Shown: piece after piece, positions 25,552 to 35,569 of the stretch
How the letters are laid out: each line of letters opens with the position of its first letter
Numbering within the stretch: position 1 is the first letter of the stretch
DNA from: Candidatus Anammoxibacter sp.
GTDB lineage: Bacteria > Planctomycetota > Brocadiia > Brocadiales > Anammoxibacteraceae
Reading direction: 5' to 3'
NCBI GenBank assembly: GCA_021777105.1
Contig: JAIQZQ010000007.1
Span: forward strand, 61,851 to 125,850
Length of the DNA stretch: 64,000 nt
Program-made: the position numbers and the translations under genes
Notes under the pieces: model-generated
Database searches by the model: none
Told to the model about the DNA's origin: nothing
Seen by the model: the letters and a program-made list of their open reading frames with translations, nothing else

Positions 25552-26619
25552 ATGGCGGAATCAACTAAAGAAGAGAAAACCGAACAAGCCACCGGCAAAC
25601 GGATTGATAAGGCGAAAAGCCAGGGAAATGTCGGCAAAAGTATGGACATCATGGGGGTGACGTCGCTTTTCGTCGCATTCTTCATTATTAATATAATGGG
25701 ATTGTATATCTATCGTAATTTAGTAAGCAACATGCAAACCAGTCTTGCGGGACTGGCAAGGCCGGATTTTAATGAAAAGGTTTTTACTACCATAATCTAT
25801 GACAACGTTAAGGATATTCTGATTATTGTTGCGCCGATCTTGGCCGGATTGCTGGCTGTTGGGCTGGCAAGCTCATACTTGCAAACCGGTTTGCGGTTTA
25901 CTACGGAGCCTCTTAAGCCAAAATTAACCAAACTTAATCCGATTACAGGCGTTAAAAATCTGTTTTCAATGAAGGCTGTGGTAAAACTGTTGCTGGGCGT
26001 CCTCAAGATTACAGCCGCCTCGCTGCCGGCGTATTATATTATTAAAAAAGAAGTTGTTGTAGTGCAAAACATGTCCGGCGTTGGATTTGCAGGGGTGTTT
26101 ATATACGCCTGGCAGGCTATATTCTCGCTCACAATCAAAATACTCGTAATCCTTTTTTTAATTGCCATAATTGATTATCTCTATCAAAAGTGGCAATGGA
26201 AAAAGGATTTAAAGATGACTAAGCAAGAGGTTAAAGATGAAAAGAAGCAGACTGACGGCGATGAATCTACGAAAAGGAAAATTCGGAGCATGCAACAGTC
26301 TATGCTTATTAAATTAATGATGCAAGATGTGCCCAGCGCGGACGTTGTTGTCACAAACCCTACCCATTTCGCAGTGGCTTTAAAATATGATTCAATGGGG
26401 ATGAACGCCCCTATTGTTGTTGCCAAGGGGGCCGATCTTGTGGCCAAACGCATCAAAAAGGCTGCAAAAGAGCATGACATTCCATTGATGGAAGATAAAT
26501 TCCTTGCGCAGACCTTGTTTAAAACAGTTGAGATTGGTCAGGAGATACCTCCGCAACTTTATAAAGCAGTGGCAAAAGTATTGTCTTACGTTTATAAACT
26601 AAAAGGCGTTGCCACATAA
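25552..26619 (+). CDS. flhB: Flagellar export switch protein FlhB
   Basis: This 355-aa protein starts with the conserved EEKTEQATGKRIDKAKSQGNVGKS segment. Four membrane segments (about 30-220) and a cytoplasmic autocleavage domain follow. The self-cleavage motif N269-P270-T271-H272 is intact, so substrate-specificity switching should work. AGGAGCT precedes the start. The hook-length gene fliK that would act on it is not in this window. Confidence 0.97.
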   Translation: MAESTKEEKTEQATGKRIDKAKSQGNVGKSMDIMGVTSLFVAFFIINIMGLYIYRNLVSNMQTSLAGLARPDFNEKVFTTIIYDNVKDILIIVAPILAGLLAVGLASSYLQTGLRFTTEPLKPKLTKLNPITGVKNLFSMKAVVKLLLGVLKITAASLPAYYIIKKEVVVVQNMSGVGFAGVFIYAWQAIFSLTIKILVILFLIAIIDYLYQKWQWKKDLKMTKQEVKDEKKQTDGDESTKRKIRSMQQSMLIKLMMQDVPSADVVVTNPTHFAVALKYDSMGMNAPIVVAKGADLVAKRIKKAAKEHDIPLMEDKFLAQTLFKTVEIGQEIPPQLYKAVAKVLSYVYKLKGVAT

Positions 26620-26684
26620 ATATTCACCATAAAATAGATATACATAATATTTTAGAACAAAAAAATTGATAATCTAAAAACATC

Positions 26685-28754
26685 ATGGACAAACCAAAAA
26701 AGCTTAAAAGTTCACAATTTACAAGTTTATCTATGCCGATAGGCCTGATTATGATTGTAGTAATCTTAATTGTGCCTCTCCCGGCGTTTCTTCTTGATAT
26801 TTTGATAACAGCCAATATTACACTTTCTATATTGGTGCTTCTTGTTGTTTTAAACTCTAAAGAATCTGTTGAGCTTTCGGTGTTTCCTTCACTGCTGCTA
26901 TTTGTGACCTTGTTTCGATTATCCCTAAATGTCGCTTCAACGAAATTGATATTGCTTGACGCTTACGCGGGCAATGTCATAATGGCGTTCGGCAACGTTG
27001 TTGTGGGTGGAAACCTGATAGTGGGAATGGTTGTGTTCCTCATCCTTGTCATAATTCAGTTTATTGTGATAAACAAAGGCGCCACAAGGGTTTCCGAAGT
27101 TACTGCCAGGTTTACGCTTGATGCAATGCCCGGCAAACAGATGAGCATTGATTCCGATCTTAACGCGGGCATAATAACCGAGCAGGAAGCAAGAGACAGG
27201 CGCGAATTATTGTCAAAAGAATCGGAATTTTACGGCTCAATGGACGGCGCCGGCAAGTTTGTGCAGGGCGACGCCATGGCCGGCATAGTTATTACCGTGG
27301 TCAACATCGTCGGCGGCATTGCGTTTGGAACCTCGTCCGGCATGGCTATAGGCGACTCCGTTCAGACTTACTCTATTTTAACTATAGGCGATGGTTTAGG
27401 GGCGCAGATTCCTTCATTTATTACCGCTATATCAATGGGTATGTTGATAACAAAAACGCGTTCCAAAGCGTACCTTGGCGATGATATTGGAAAACAGGTA
27501 TTTACGAAGTCAAAGCCGTTAATTATTACGGGAGCCATTCTGGTTCTATTTTGTCTAATGCCGGGAATGCCGAAGATTCCTTTTCTTTTACTCGCCGCCC
27601 CGCTTTTTGTTTTATTTAGAAACATTAAGAAATCGGAGAAAAAGGTTGACACCTCTGTAGAAGAAAAGAAGGCGGTAGAGAAAGCAAAGCCGAAACTTGA
27701 CGATAAAGCGGTAGAGAAGCTGCTTTTTGTGGAAAGGTTGGGTATTGAGATTGGATACAACCTTATACATTTGGCCGATCCAAGTCTAAATGGGGGCATT
27801 TTAGAGCGAATCAATCTTTTGCGCCGCGAACTTGCCAGGGAAATGGGCTTTATTGTGCCGCCTATCCGGTTAAGAGATAACTTGCAATTGGCGTCTAACG
27901 GTTATTTGATAAAGATTAAAGGGCAGGAAATTTCCGGCGGAGAATTGTATCCGGAATTCTACCTTGCGCTTGATTCAGGAACCGCAACCGCCCAGCTTGA
28001 TGGTATTAAGGGTGTTGACCCAACATACGGCATGCCTGGAGTATGGATAGCGGAAGATCAGAAAGATTACGCCGAATCAGTAGGATACACTTTGGTTGAT
28101 CCGGTGTCGGTCCTGATTACTCATTTATCCGAGACAATAAGGAAGCACGCCCATGAAATAATTTCGAGAGAAGACGTCCAGAAACTGGTGGACAACATAA
28201 ATAACGACAACCCGACTATAGTTAAAGAGGTAATACCGGCGGTGTTGAGCCTGGGAAGCCTCCATGAAGTGCTTAAGAATCTGTTGAGGGAGAAAGTGCC
28301 GGTGCGCGATCTAGTGACGATACTTGAAACGCTTGGCGACTTTGCGCCTAAATTTAAAGACGCGGAAATATTAACAGAGTACGTGCGCCAAGCTATCGCA
28401 AGGACAGTGTGTCAAAAATTTGTGGATAGCGAAGGTAAACTTTACGTTATCTCAATTAATCCCGAGCTGGATCAAAAGATCGCCAATAGCGTTCACAAAA
28501 GCGATTCAGGGTCATTCCTTGCTTTGGAACCGGCTTTAGCCCAAAATTTTGTGGACAAAATTATAACTTCAATTAATGAATCCATGTCCACCGCTTATGA
28601 ATTGGCTATACTGTCATCATCTAATACCCGTGTGCATATACGCAAGCTGATTGAAAATCTGGCTCCGACAGTGCCTGTGCTGTCTTATAAAGAGATCCCG
28701 TTTGGCATACAGGTAGAAACCGTGAACATAATAAATGTTGAAAATGAGAATTAA
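26685..28754 (+). CDS. flhA: Flagellar export apparatus protein FlhA
   Basis: This 689-aa protein has eight predicted membrane segments in the first 320 residues, with the FHIPEP-type signature (RVSEVTARFTLDAMPGKQMSIDSDLNAGIITEQEARDRR, about 131-170), a lysine-rich linker (about 320-345) and the cytoplasmic ring domain that docks export substrates. Length and motifs match FlhA. The last 20 bases overlap flhF. Confidence 0.97.
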   Translation: MDKPKKLKSSQFTSLSMPIGLIMIVVILIVPLPAFLLDILITANITLSILVLLVVLNSKESVELSVFPSLLLFVTLFRLSLNVASTKLILLDAYAGNVIMAFGNVVVGGNLIVGMVVFLILVIIQFIVINKGATRVSEVTARFTLDAMPGKQMSIDSDLNAGIITEQEARDRRELLSKESEFYGSMDGAGKFVQGDAMAGIVITVVNIVGGIAFGTSSGMAIGDSVQTYSILTIGDGLGAQIPSFITAISMGMLITKTRSKAYLGDDIGKQVFTKSKPLIITGAILVLFCLMPGMPKIPFLLLAAPLFVLFRNIKKSEKKVDTSVEEKKAVEKAKPKLDDKAVEKLLFVERLGIEIGYNLIHLADPSLNGGILERINLLRRELAREMGFIVPPIRLRDNLQLASNGYLIKIKGQEISGGELYPEFYLALDSGTATAQLDGIKGVDPTYGMPGVWIAEDQKDYAESVGYTLVDPVSVLITHLSETIRKHAHEIISREDVQKLVDNINNDNPTIVKEVIPAVLSLGSLHEVLKNLLREKVPVRDLVTILETLGDFAPKFKDAEILTEYVRQAIARTVCQKFVDSEGKLYVISINPELDQKIANSVHKSDSGSFLALEPALAQNFVDKIITSINESMSTAYELAILSSSNTRVHIRKLIENLAPTVPVLSYKEIPFGIQVETVNIINVENEN

Positions 28755-30027
28755 GAGCATAATAGCCCCTAATTTAGAAAAAGCCATGGCTCAAATCAAG
28801 GAAGAGATAGGGCCGTCAGCCCTAATCCTTGAAACGCGTGAATGCGAAGGCAAGGGGTTTAAAGGTTTTTTGGGAAAGAATTTAATTGAAGTTGTAGTCG
28901 CGTATCCAGAGGAGGATGAAGAAGACGAAGACGGCGGTGATGACATCTTTGAAGAAGATGCCGGCAATAGCGGCGTTGGAACTGTTTCAGGAGATGTTGG
29001 CGGCGTGGTTTCACAATCAAAGATGCTTTCGTTGCTTAATGAACGATTCGAGAAGGGCAGGCAGGATGTTGAGCCCGTGAAGGAGTTTTCCGAATTTAAA
29101 AACCTCCTGTTGAATTCAGGCGCGGTTGACAACGCTGTTTTGCCGGATAATTCTGTAAATTTGCCGGATAGTTCCGTAAATGTGGCGTTTGATATTGAAA
29201 CCGTCAATAAAAACAATTTGCTCGATGAAATGGACATCTTTAGGCAAGAGCTTTTAGACCAGGAATTGCAAGAAAAGATTGTAGATCATGTTTTGCAAAC
29301 GGATGGAATAGAAAAACAGGCTAAAAAGGGCGATGTTGATATTGTCATGAAAAAAGCTGAAGCGAGGAAAAGGTTATCAAATCTGGTTAAAACAAAAAAG
29401 ATTATTGAAAACGGCGATAATTCAACCAAAAACAAGATAATCACATTTGTGGGCCCAACCGGCGTCGGCAAGACTACTACTTTGGCAAAAGTCGCGGCAA
29501 AGCTTGCCCTTGACAACGGCAAATCCGTGGGAATGATAACTATCGACACCTATAGAATAGGCGCGGTTGATCAATTGACCGCATACGCGGATATGATGGA
29601 TGTGCCCATTATGGTCGCCTTTAGCGTAAAAGACCTTTCCGCGGCGATAAATAAATTTAATGATAAGGACTTTATACTTATAGACACTGTTGGAAGGAGC
29701 CAATATGACGGAAAACGGGTCAGGATGCTAAAAGGGCTTTTAAAGGCTTTGCCGTCTCCTGAGAACTATTTGGTAATAAACGCCGGAGCCAGGAGCCGGG
29801 AGGCAAATGATATTTTTACAAATTTCAATATATTGCCGGTTCATGGCCTTATTTTCTCAAAAATAGACGAAACAAAGACGTTTGGAATGATGTTAAACAT
29901 GGCGGCAACCACAAAATTGCCTGTATGTTACCTTACAAACGGGCAGGAAGTGCCGGATGATATTATGGACGCAAATGCCGATGAAATAGCGGATTTAATA
30001 GTTCCTTTTCAGCCGGAAAAAAGTTAA
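28735..30027 (+). CDS. flhF: Flagellar SRP-type GTPase FlhF
   Basis: This 430-aa protein has the FlhF N-terminal segment (MRIKSIIAPNLEKAMAQIKEEIGPSALILETRE), an acidic B domain, and an SRP-type NG domain: G1 GPTGVGKTTT (about 242), DTYRIGAVDQLTAYA, and ILIDTVGRSQYD. FlhF places flagella at the cell pole in many bacteria. An ATG at 28744 would give the common MRIK start and may be the true one; both lie in the flhA overlap with no clear ribosome site. Confidence 0.94.
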   Translation: MLKMRIKSIIAPNLEKAMAQIKEEIGPSALILETRECEGKGFKGFLGKNLIEVVVAYPEEDEEDEDGGDDIFEEDAGNSGVGTVSGDVGGVVSQSKMLSLLNERFEKGRQDVEPVKEFSEFKNLLLNSGAVDNAVLPDNSVNLPDSSVNVAFDIETVNKNNLLDEMDIFRQELLDQELQEKIVDHVLQTDGIEKQAKKGDVDIVMKKAEARKRLSNLVKTKKIIENGDNSTKNKIITFVGPTGVGKTTTLAKVAAKLALDNGKSVGMITIDTYRIGAVDQLTAYADMMDVPIMVAFSVKDLSAAINKFNDKDFILIDTVGRSQYDGKRVRMLKGLLKALPSPENYLVINAGARSREANDIFTNFNILPVHGLIFSKIDETKTFGMMLNMAATTKLPVCYLTNGQEVPDDIMDANADEIADLIVPFQPEKS

Positions 30028-30092
30028 AATTACTTCAAAAAATTTTATTAAAAAAAATTTTTCTTTTTAATTATTAGAACATGGATTAAGAT

Positions 30093-30965
30093 ATGCAGGA
30101 TCAAGCTACAAAATTAAGAAACATTGCCAGAAAAAAAGAAGGCGCCAACAAAATTTCTTCAGCAAAAGTGCTGGTTGTCACAAGCGGCAAAGGGGGTGTT
30201 GGAAAATCGAACATGTCCACAAACCTTGCCCTTGCGATTGGACAGTATGGAAGAAAGGTGCTTTTAATTGATTTTGATTTAGGACTTGCAAACATAGATA
30301 TTTTGTTTGGCATTTATCCTCAATACACCTTAAAAGATGTGCTTCGTGGCCAAAAAGGTCTAATGGACGTTGTTGTTGAAGGGCCAGGAGGGTTGCTGAT
30401 TATCCCTGCAAGCTCAGGTGTTGAAGATATGGTCAACCTGTCAAATACGCAAAAAGAGCGGTTGATCAAGGAGTTAGGCCAGATAAAAGACGATATTGAC
30501 CTTGTTATTGTGGATACAGGTTCAGGCATATATTCCGATACGGTGCGGATGCTGCTGGCGGCAAATGAAGTGGTGATAGTTACAACGCCCGAACCCACCG
30601 CTATTACAGACGCCTATTCAGTGATAAAAGTTATAGCCAGGTACAGAAAAGAGCCGCGGATAAAGCTGCTCATTAATATGTGCAGAAACATTGCCGACGC
30701 AAAGAGCACGGGTAAAAAGATAACCGAAGCCTCAAAAAGGTTTTTAGGCGTTGGTATACAGGATGTATGGGCGGTTCCTTTTGATTACCATGTTGAAAGG
30801 TCGGTTAGAGGGCAAAAACCGTTTGTAATCCAATATCCGGACGCGATAGTTTCCTCAACCATTAGGAGGATTGCGGGCTCTATTTTAAGCGGCCAGGGCA
30901 GGGCTTATGCAGATAGCGAAACTGGGGGCGTTGACAGCTTTTTTAGAAAACTGGTTAATGTTTAA
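30093..30965 (+). CDS. flhG: MinD-like ATPase FlhG (FleN/YlxH)
   Basis: This 290-aa protein has the deviant Walker A KGGVGKSN (about 32-39), the LLIDFDLGLANIDILFGI segment and DLVIVDTGSGI. The N-terminal DQATKLRNIARKK helix is the FlhF-activating motif typical of FlhG. It counts or limits flagella together with FlhF, directly upstream here. Confidence 0.94.
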   Translation: MQDQATKLRNIARKKEGANKISSAKVLVVTSGKGGVGKSNMSTNLALAIGQYGRKVLLIDFDLGLANIDILFGIYPQYTLKDVLRGQKGLMDVVVEGPGGLLIIPASSGVEDMVNLSNTQKERLIKELGQIKDDIDLVIVDTGSGIYSDTVRMLLAANEVVIVTTPEPTAITDAYSVIKVIARYRKEPRIKLLINMCRNIADAKSTGKKITEASKRFLGVGIQDVWAVPFDYHVERSVRGQKPFVIQYPDAIVSSTIRRIAGSILSGQGRAYADSETGGVDSFFRKLVNV

Positions 30966-30974
30966 TATGTAATA

Positions 30975-31406
30975 ATGGCTGAAGATTCTGAAGCAACGAA
31001 AAACATAAAAAAACACTTATTGGACAACGACGATCCGTTGGACGATACTCCGTTTGAAATCCCAAAGAAAGAGAAGAAATTAACCGATGAAGAAGAGCAG
31101 CATTTAGCCAAAGAAAAAGCTTTTCAAAGGGATTCAAAAAGGGCTGACAAACTTATAAGAGAGTGGAAACACGAAAGCAAGGAAGCTCAGTTTTTTGTGC
31201 ACGTAGACATTGCGGTTTTCAGTATTGTCGGCGCTGTATTTTTTTTGACCTGCATTGGTGGTTTGTTGCGCGGTGTCTCGCCAAAAGCTCTCAGTATTCG
31301 CGCGCTTATTTCAACCTCAATAGCGATGGGCGTTATGTTTTTGTGCAGATATATTATCTTGAAGTTTCATAAGCCTCTGGAACTGGCAGACGAAGAAGAC
31401 GATTAA
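30975..31406 (+). CDS. Small two-helix membrane protein between flhG and fliA
   Basis: This 143-aa protein has a charged N-terminal half (about 1-75) and two hydrophobic segments (about 76-95, IAVFSIVGAVFFLTCIGGLL; about 105-128, ALISTSIAMGVMFLCRYIIL), then an acidic tail. I recognise no family. It lies 9 bp after flhG and 39 bp before fliA, so it is expected to be co-expressed with them. Similar unnamed membrane proteins occur at this place in other flagellar operons. Confidence 0.7.
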   Translation: MAEDSEATKNIKKHLLDNDDPLDDTPFEIPKKEKKLTDEEEQHLAKEKAFQRDSKRADKLIREWKHESKEAQFFVHVDIAVFSIVGAVFFLTCIGGLLRGVSPKALSIRALISTSIAMGVMFLCRYIILKFHKPLELADEEDD

Positions 31407-31445
31407 GCGCATACTCGTAAAGAAGAACATAAGGATTAAAAATAA

Positions 31446-32189
31446 ATGAAAAAACAGAATATTCCTTTATATGCAGGAGTTGAGGAAGATGTGCGTGCAT
31501 TAATTCTGGATAATTTGGGCCTGGTAAAATATGTCGTAGGCAAGATGCAGATTTATTTTAAAAAGGACGATGAAGAGGACATTTTGGGTTATGGCATAGT
31601 TGGCCTCATTGAATCGGCTAAACGGTATGATAAAACCAGAGGCGTAAAATTCAACACATTTGCCGTTCCGCGTATAAGAGGGTCTATCGTCGATTATTTG
31701 CGAACGCAGGATTTGCTCCCAAGGTCGATGCGGAAAAAAGAGTCTGATATCAAAGAGATAACCAGGGCTATTGAGAAGAAATTCAACCGCGAACCCGAGC
31801 CGGATGAGATTGCCGCGGAGTTAGGCGTTAGCGTTAACGAATATCATGATATACAAACAAAGCTAAATTTCGATTATTTTGTTTCTCTAGAGAATCTGCA
31901 TGTTAAATCAGATAATGATCAAAAAAGAAGCATCTCAAATATATTAGAAGACGATACCGCAAAAGAAGCCGGCAAATTACTGGAAGAAAAAGAAGAAAAA
32001 GAGCTGCTCATAACATTGATAAAAAAGCTGCCGAAAAATGAAAGATTAGTGATTACATTATATTACCTTGAGGATATGTTAATTAAAGAAATAAGCGCAA
32101 CCCTGAAAATATCGGAATCACGAGTTTCTCAACTGCATCACAAAGCCCTCTTCTTTTTGCGAACAAATATGAAAAGACTGCATAGTTAA
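31446..32189 (+). CDS. fliA: Flagellar sigma factor FliA (sigma-28)
   Basis: This 247-aa protein has sigma region 2 (LVKYVVGKMQIYF, DILGYGIVGLIESAKRYDKTRGVKFNTFAVPRIRGSIVDYLRTQD), region 3 (IEKKFNREPEPDEIAAELGVSVNEY) and region 4 with HTH (KLPKNERLVITLYYLEDMLIKEISATLKISESRVSQLHHKAL). It directs late flagellar genes in systems with a sigma-54 to sigma-28 cascade. No anti-sigma FlgM is visible in this window. It is the last gene of the cluster, followed by a strong hairpin. Confidence 0.95.
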   Translation: MKKQNIPLYAGVEEDVRALILDNLGLVKYVVGKMQIYFKKDDEEDILGYGIVGLIESAKRYDKTRGVKFNTFAVPRIRGSIVDYLRTQDLLPRSMRKKESDIKEITRAIEKKFNREPEPDEIAAELGVSVNEYHDIQTKLNFDYFVSLENLHVKSDNDQKRSISNILEDDTAKEAGKLLEEKEEKELLITLIKKLPKNERLVITLYYLEDMLIKEISATLKISESRVSQLHHKALFFLRTNMKRLHS

Positions 32190-32261
32190 GAAAATTGCTA
32201 ACAATAACGAAACAAAATTGCAAAATCCCGAATTCGCCCTCCCCAAATAAATTTTAAAAAA

Positions 32262-32304
32262 AAGGCCGCTGGAGCCGGTTTAATACCACAACTCCAACGG
32301 CCTT
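32262..32304. terminator. Bidirectional terminator between fliA and the convergent PKD gene
   Basis: AAGGCCGCTGGAG (32262-32274) pairs with CTCCAACGGCCTT (32292-32304), with one mismatch and a 17-base loop. A-rich on the left and T-rich on the right, so it can end transcripts from both sides. Confidence 0.75.
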
Positions 32305-32407
32305 GCTTATTTTACGGGTTTATCGGTCAATTTTTTCAGAGGCACAAGCTCACATGCGTTTCCGCATCCATCGCCATCTGTTTTTTCCTAACATATCTCT
32401 TCTCTGT

Positions 32408-35400
32408 TTACTTCACATCAACAAACATGCCCCAGGCTTTACCTTTGTCATACGACCTTTTGTTAAACATAAACAGCCCTTTACTGTTAGGCACGGCCCA
32501 TGCGGTCCACGTTCTTCCGGGGCGCGTTCCGGTGATTGTTATCGCAAGCTCGTCGTTGGAATCCGTAACCCCTCTTAGTGGTTTAATCTCTACGTTTCGG
32601 CTTATGCCTGCCAACAGGTTGGCGGATACCGGCACAGGCGCGGAAGTTGACCGATTGACCAGTTTAATTACGCAACCCACACTCTCCCCTTGAGACAAGT
32701 TCAATATTTCCAGGCCTGATAACCCTATATGTATCTCCTTATCGCATTTGAAAGTGAATGATTTGCCTGGTTGAGGCGGTTTTGGATTTTCCACTTTTAT
32801 AAAATTCGTCTTTTTCTTGGTGTCTTCCCCTGATTCATTTGCGACTGTCAATGATACATCAAATATCCCTTCCGCATGGTATGTGTGGCTTGGGTTTTGC
32901 GCTATGCTCTGCCCGTCGCCAAAATCCCAAAGCCAACTTGTTGGAAGCCCCTCTGAAATATCAGTAAATTTAACGTCTAAAGGCGCCGGGCCGGTTGTCT
33001 GGTTTGCTATAAAATCTGCTGTAGGTTTTTTTCCTTTTACAGGAGTCGGTGTCGTTACCGGCGTTGGCTCGCCGTTTACAACTGTAATCAGATTTTCCTT
33101 TAGTTTAGTGTCTTCGCCAAACGTGTTAGAGACGGTCAATGATACTGAAAATATACCCTCTAATAGATATTTATGAGAAGGATTCTGTTCCGCGCTACCG
33201 CCCCCGTCTCCAAAATCCCACAGCCGGCTTGTTGGATGCCCTTTTGAGATATCCGTAAATTGAACAGTGTGCGGCGCCGGGCCGAATGTTTGGTCCGCTA
33301 TAAAATCAGCAGTAGGCTTTTCGCCGGCAACCGGGGTAGGCGTTTCATTTGGTTCACCGAAAGATACAACGCTAATTAAATCCCTTTTCTCTATAGTGTC
33401 GGCCCCAACTGCGTTTGCCACCGTCAATGATACTGAAAAGAAGCCGGCTATATTGTATAAATGAGATGGATTTTTGCTTTCGCTGGTGTTTCCATCTCCA
33501 AAATTCCAGAACCATGTGTCCGGCGCGCCGCTTGACGTATCGTTAAACTGCACAGTCAACGGAACCTCGCCTGATAATGGATCTGCGTTAAATGAGGCTA
33601 TAGGCCTGGTTGTAGCCGGAGTTGGCGTAGGAGTTGGTTCTCCGCCCGGGCTAATGAGCGAAGGCGGCACATTTAGAACCCATATATCACTGTTCCCGCT
33701 TCTGTCTGAGACAAAAGCTATCTTATCGCCGTTCGGCGCCCATGTTGGCTGCGAATCAGAAGCCGAATCAGTTGTCACCTTGGTCTTATTTGAGCCGTCC
33801 GGGCCTATAACATATATATCAACGTTCTCGTCCGATTCTGAACGGTACGCAATCAGGTTTTGTTTTGACCAGTCAGGCTCGCGGTCGTTTCCCGTTACCG
33901 TCACGGTATTAATTTCAACTCCGCCCGTTGAGTAAATAACCAAATTGCCGTTAATCGCCACAACTATTTGCGCGCCGTCCGGAGAGAAAGAAAAGCCGCT
34001 AAAAAGCCCGCCGCTGTTTTGCGCCACAACTGTTCCCGCCGTAGTTGCGTCTTGTCCATTTAAAGACGCAATCTGGGCGACTCTAATCTCGCCTTGAATA
34101 GGAGTAACGCCGTTTGAAGATGTTCTGATTTGCCATGCAACCTGAGCCCCGTCTTTTGAAACCGCAATACCGTCGCCGCCAAGTCCCCCGGGTATCAATA
34201 ACAACCTTTTAAAGAAATCGTCGCTGTTATCGGACGCCGTTCTTACAACCGGCAGCGATGTCGCCTGTGAAAGATTGAAACGCATATATTCATGAAAAAC
34301 AGCCCGTTCATTAGTCACAAGATCGCCGCTATCCCCGATCCATTTTAAAACGTTGGCGCCGCTAAGTCCGAATGGGCTTTGAGGCCCCTCGGCAAGTTGG
34401 CGCAAATTGGTTGCGTCGGCTTCAACAGCCCAAATATCCCAAATGTTTGTCGCCGCATTGCTTCTGGATGAGGCAAACGCAATAGTGTTGCCAATAGGCG
34501 ACCAAGTCGGCCCCGTGTCGCTGCCGGTGTCTGTTGTAAGTTGAATCGGCCCTGAGTCAGGCGTTTCGTTTCCGGCGGGAGGCTCCGATTCCGGAGCGTT
34601 AATTATCCACAAATCGCTGTTTCCGCTTCTATCTGAAACAAACGCTATTTTGTCGCCGTTTGGAGACCATGTAGGTTGTGAATTTGATCCCGCCCCTGAA
34701 GTCACCTGAGTTTTATTTGTTCCGTCTGCGTTTATAACATAAATATCGGCTTTCCCGTCCACTTCCGAACGGTACGCAATCACGTTCTGTCTTGACCACT
34801 CAGGGTTTGTGTCGTTTCCGGTTGAAGTCAAGGTCTTAACCTCAACGCCGCCCGTGGTGTAAATAACCAGATTGCCGTTTAGAGACACAACCATCTGCGT
34901 TCCATCAGGCGAGAAAGAGAAACCTCCAAATAGAGCTCCGCTATTTTGGGCCACCATTATCCCGGCTGTAGTAGCGGCTTCCCCGCTTAAAGACGCAATC
35001 GGCGCAACCCTGATCTCACCCTGGATAGGAGTAACGCCGTTTGATGATGTGCGAATTTGCCATGCAATCTGAGTCCCGTCTTTTGATACGTCAATACCGT
35101 CGCCGCCCAGTCCCCCCGGTATAAGCAACAACCTAGTGAAAAAAGAGTCACTGCCGTCCGTCGCTGTTCTGACTACCGGCAAAGATGTGGCTTGTGAAAG
35201 ATTAAAACGCAAATATTCGTGAAAAACCGTGCGTTCATTAGTAACAAGGTCTCCGCTATCGCCGATCCATTTTAATACACTGCTTCCGCTTAAGCCGAAA
35301 GGGCTTTGAGGTCCCTCGGCCAGTTGGCGCAAATTGGTCGAATCAGCTTCAATAGCCCAAATGTCCCAAATGTTTGTGGCTGAATTGCCTCTGGATGAGG

Positions 35401-35569
35401 CAAACGCAATAGTGTTGCCGGTGGGCGACCAGGTAGGCCCGGTATCGCTTCCACTGTCAAACGTAAGTTGAGTCGCGCTGTCTCTTGATTGCGCATTAAC
35501 ATTTAATGCAAAACCAATCATTAAACAGGACAATAAACATGCAAAAATGAGCGTTTTTTGCGTTTTCAT
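32408..35569 (-). CDS. Secreted TolB-propeller / triple-PKD surface protein
   Basis: This 1053-aa protein has a signal peptide (about 1-26, ending NVNAQ). Two TolB/WD40-like beta-propeller blocks follow (about 33-326 and 342-635), which are near-identical copies offset by about 309 residues (QLTTDTGSDTGPTWSP; PTWSPNGDKIAFVSDRSGNSDLW). A TPTPTP linker and three PKD domains follow (about 655-735, 755-835, 852-935; WLWDFGDGQS-type motifs), then a C-terminal domain I do not recognise. Such proteins are exported and bind other proteins, sugars or surfaces. No enzyme motif is visible. It faces the flagellar cluster tail to tail. Confidence 0.85.
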   Translation of the reverse strand: MKTQKTLIFACLLSCLMIGFALNVNAQSRDSATQLTFDSGSDTGPTWSPTGNTIAFASSRGNSATNIWDIWAIEADSTNLRQLAEGPQSPFGLSGSSVLKWIGDSGDLVTNERTVFHEYLRFNLSQATSLPVVRTATDGSDSFFTRLLLIPGGLGGDGIDVSKDGTQIAWQIRTSSNGVTPIQGEIRVAPIASLSGEAATTAGIMVAQNSGALFGGFSFSPDGTQMVVSLNGNLVIYTTGGVEVKTLTSTGNDTNPEWSRQNVIAYRSEVDGKADIYVINADGTNKTQVTSGAGSNSQPTWSPNGDKIAFVSDRSGNSDLWIINAPESEPPAGNETPDSGPIQLTTDTGSDTGPTWSPIGNTIAFASSRSNAATNIWDIWAVEADATNLRQLAEGPQSPFGLSGANVLKWIGDSGDLVTNERAVFHEYMRFNLSQATSLPVVRTASDNSDDFFKRLLLIPGGLGGDGIAVSKDGAQVAWQIRTSSNGVTPIQGEIRVAQIASLNGQDATTAGTVVAQNSGGLFSGFSFSPDGAQIVVAINGNLVIYSTGGVEINTVTVTGNDREPDWSKQNLIAYRSESDENVDIYVIGPDGSNKTKVTTDSASDSQPTWAPNGDKIAFVSDRSGNSDIWVLNVPPSLISPGGEPTPTPTPATTRPIASFNADPLSGEVPLTVQFNDTSSGAPDTWFWNFGDGNTSESKNPSHLYNIAGFFSVSLTVANAVGADTIEKRDLISVVSFGEPNETPTPVAGEKPTADFIADQTFGPAPHTVQFTDISKGHPTSRLWDFGDGGGSAEQNPSHKYLLEGIFSVSLTVSNTFGEDTKLKENLITVVNGEPTPVTTPTPVKGKKPTADFIANQTTGPAPLDVKFTDISEGLPTSWLWDFGDGQSIAQNPSHTYHAEGIFDVSLTVANESGEDTKKKTNFIKVENPKPPQPGKSFTFKCDKEIHIGLSGLEILNLSQGESVGCVIKLVNRSTSAPVPVSANLLAGISRNVEIKPLRGVTDSNDELAITITGTRPGRTWTAWAVPNSKGLFMFNKRSYDKGKAWGMFVDVK

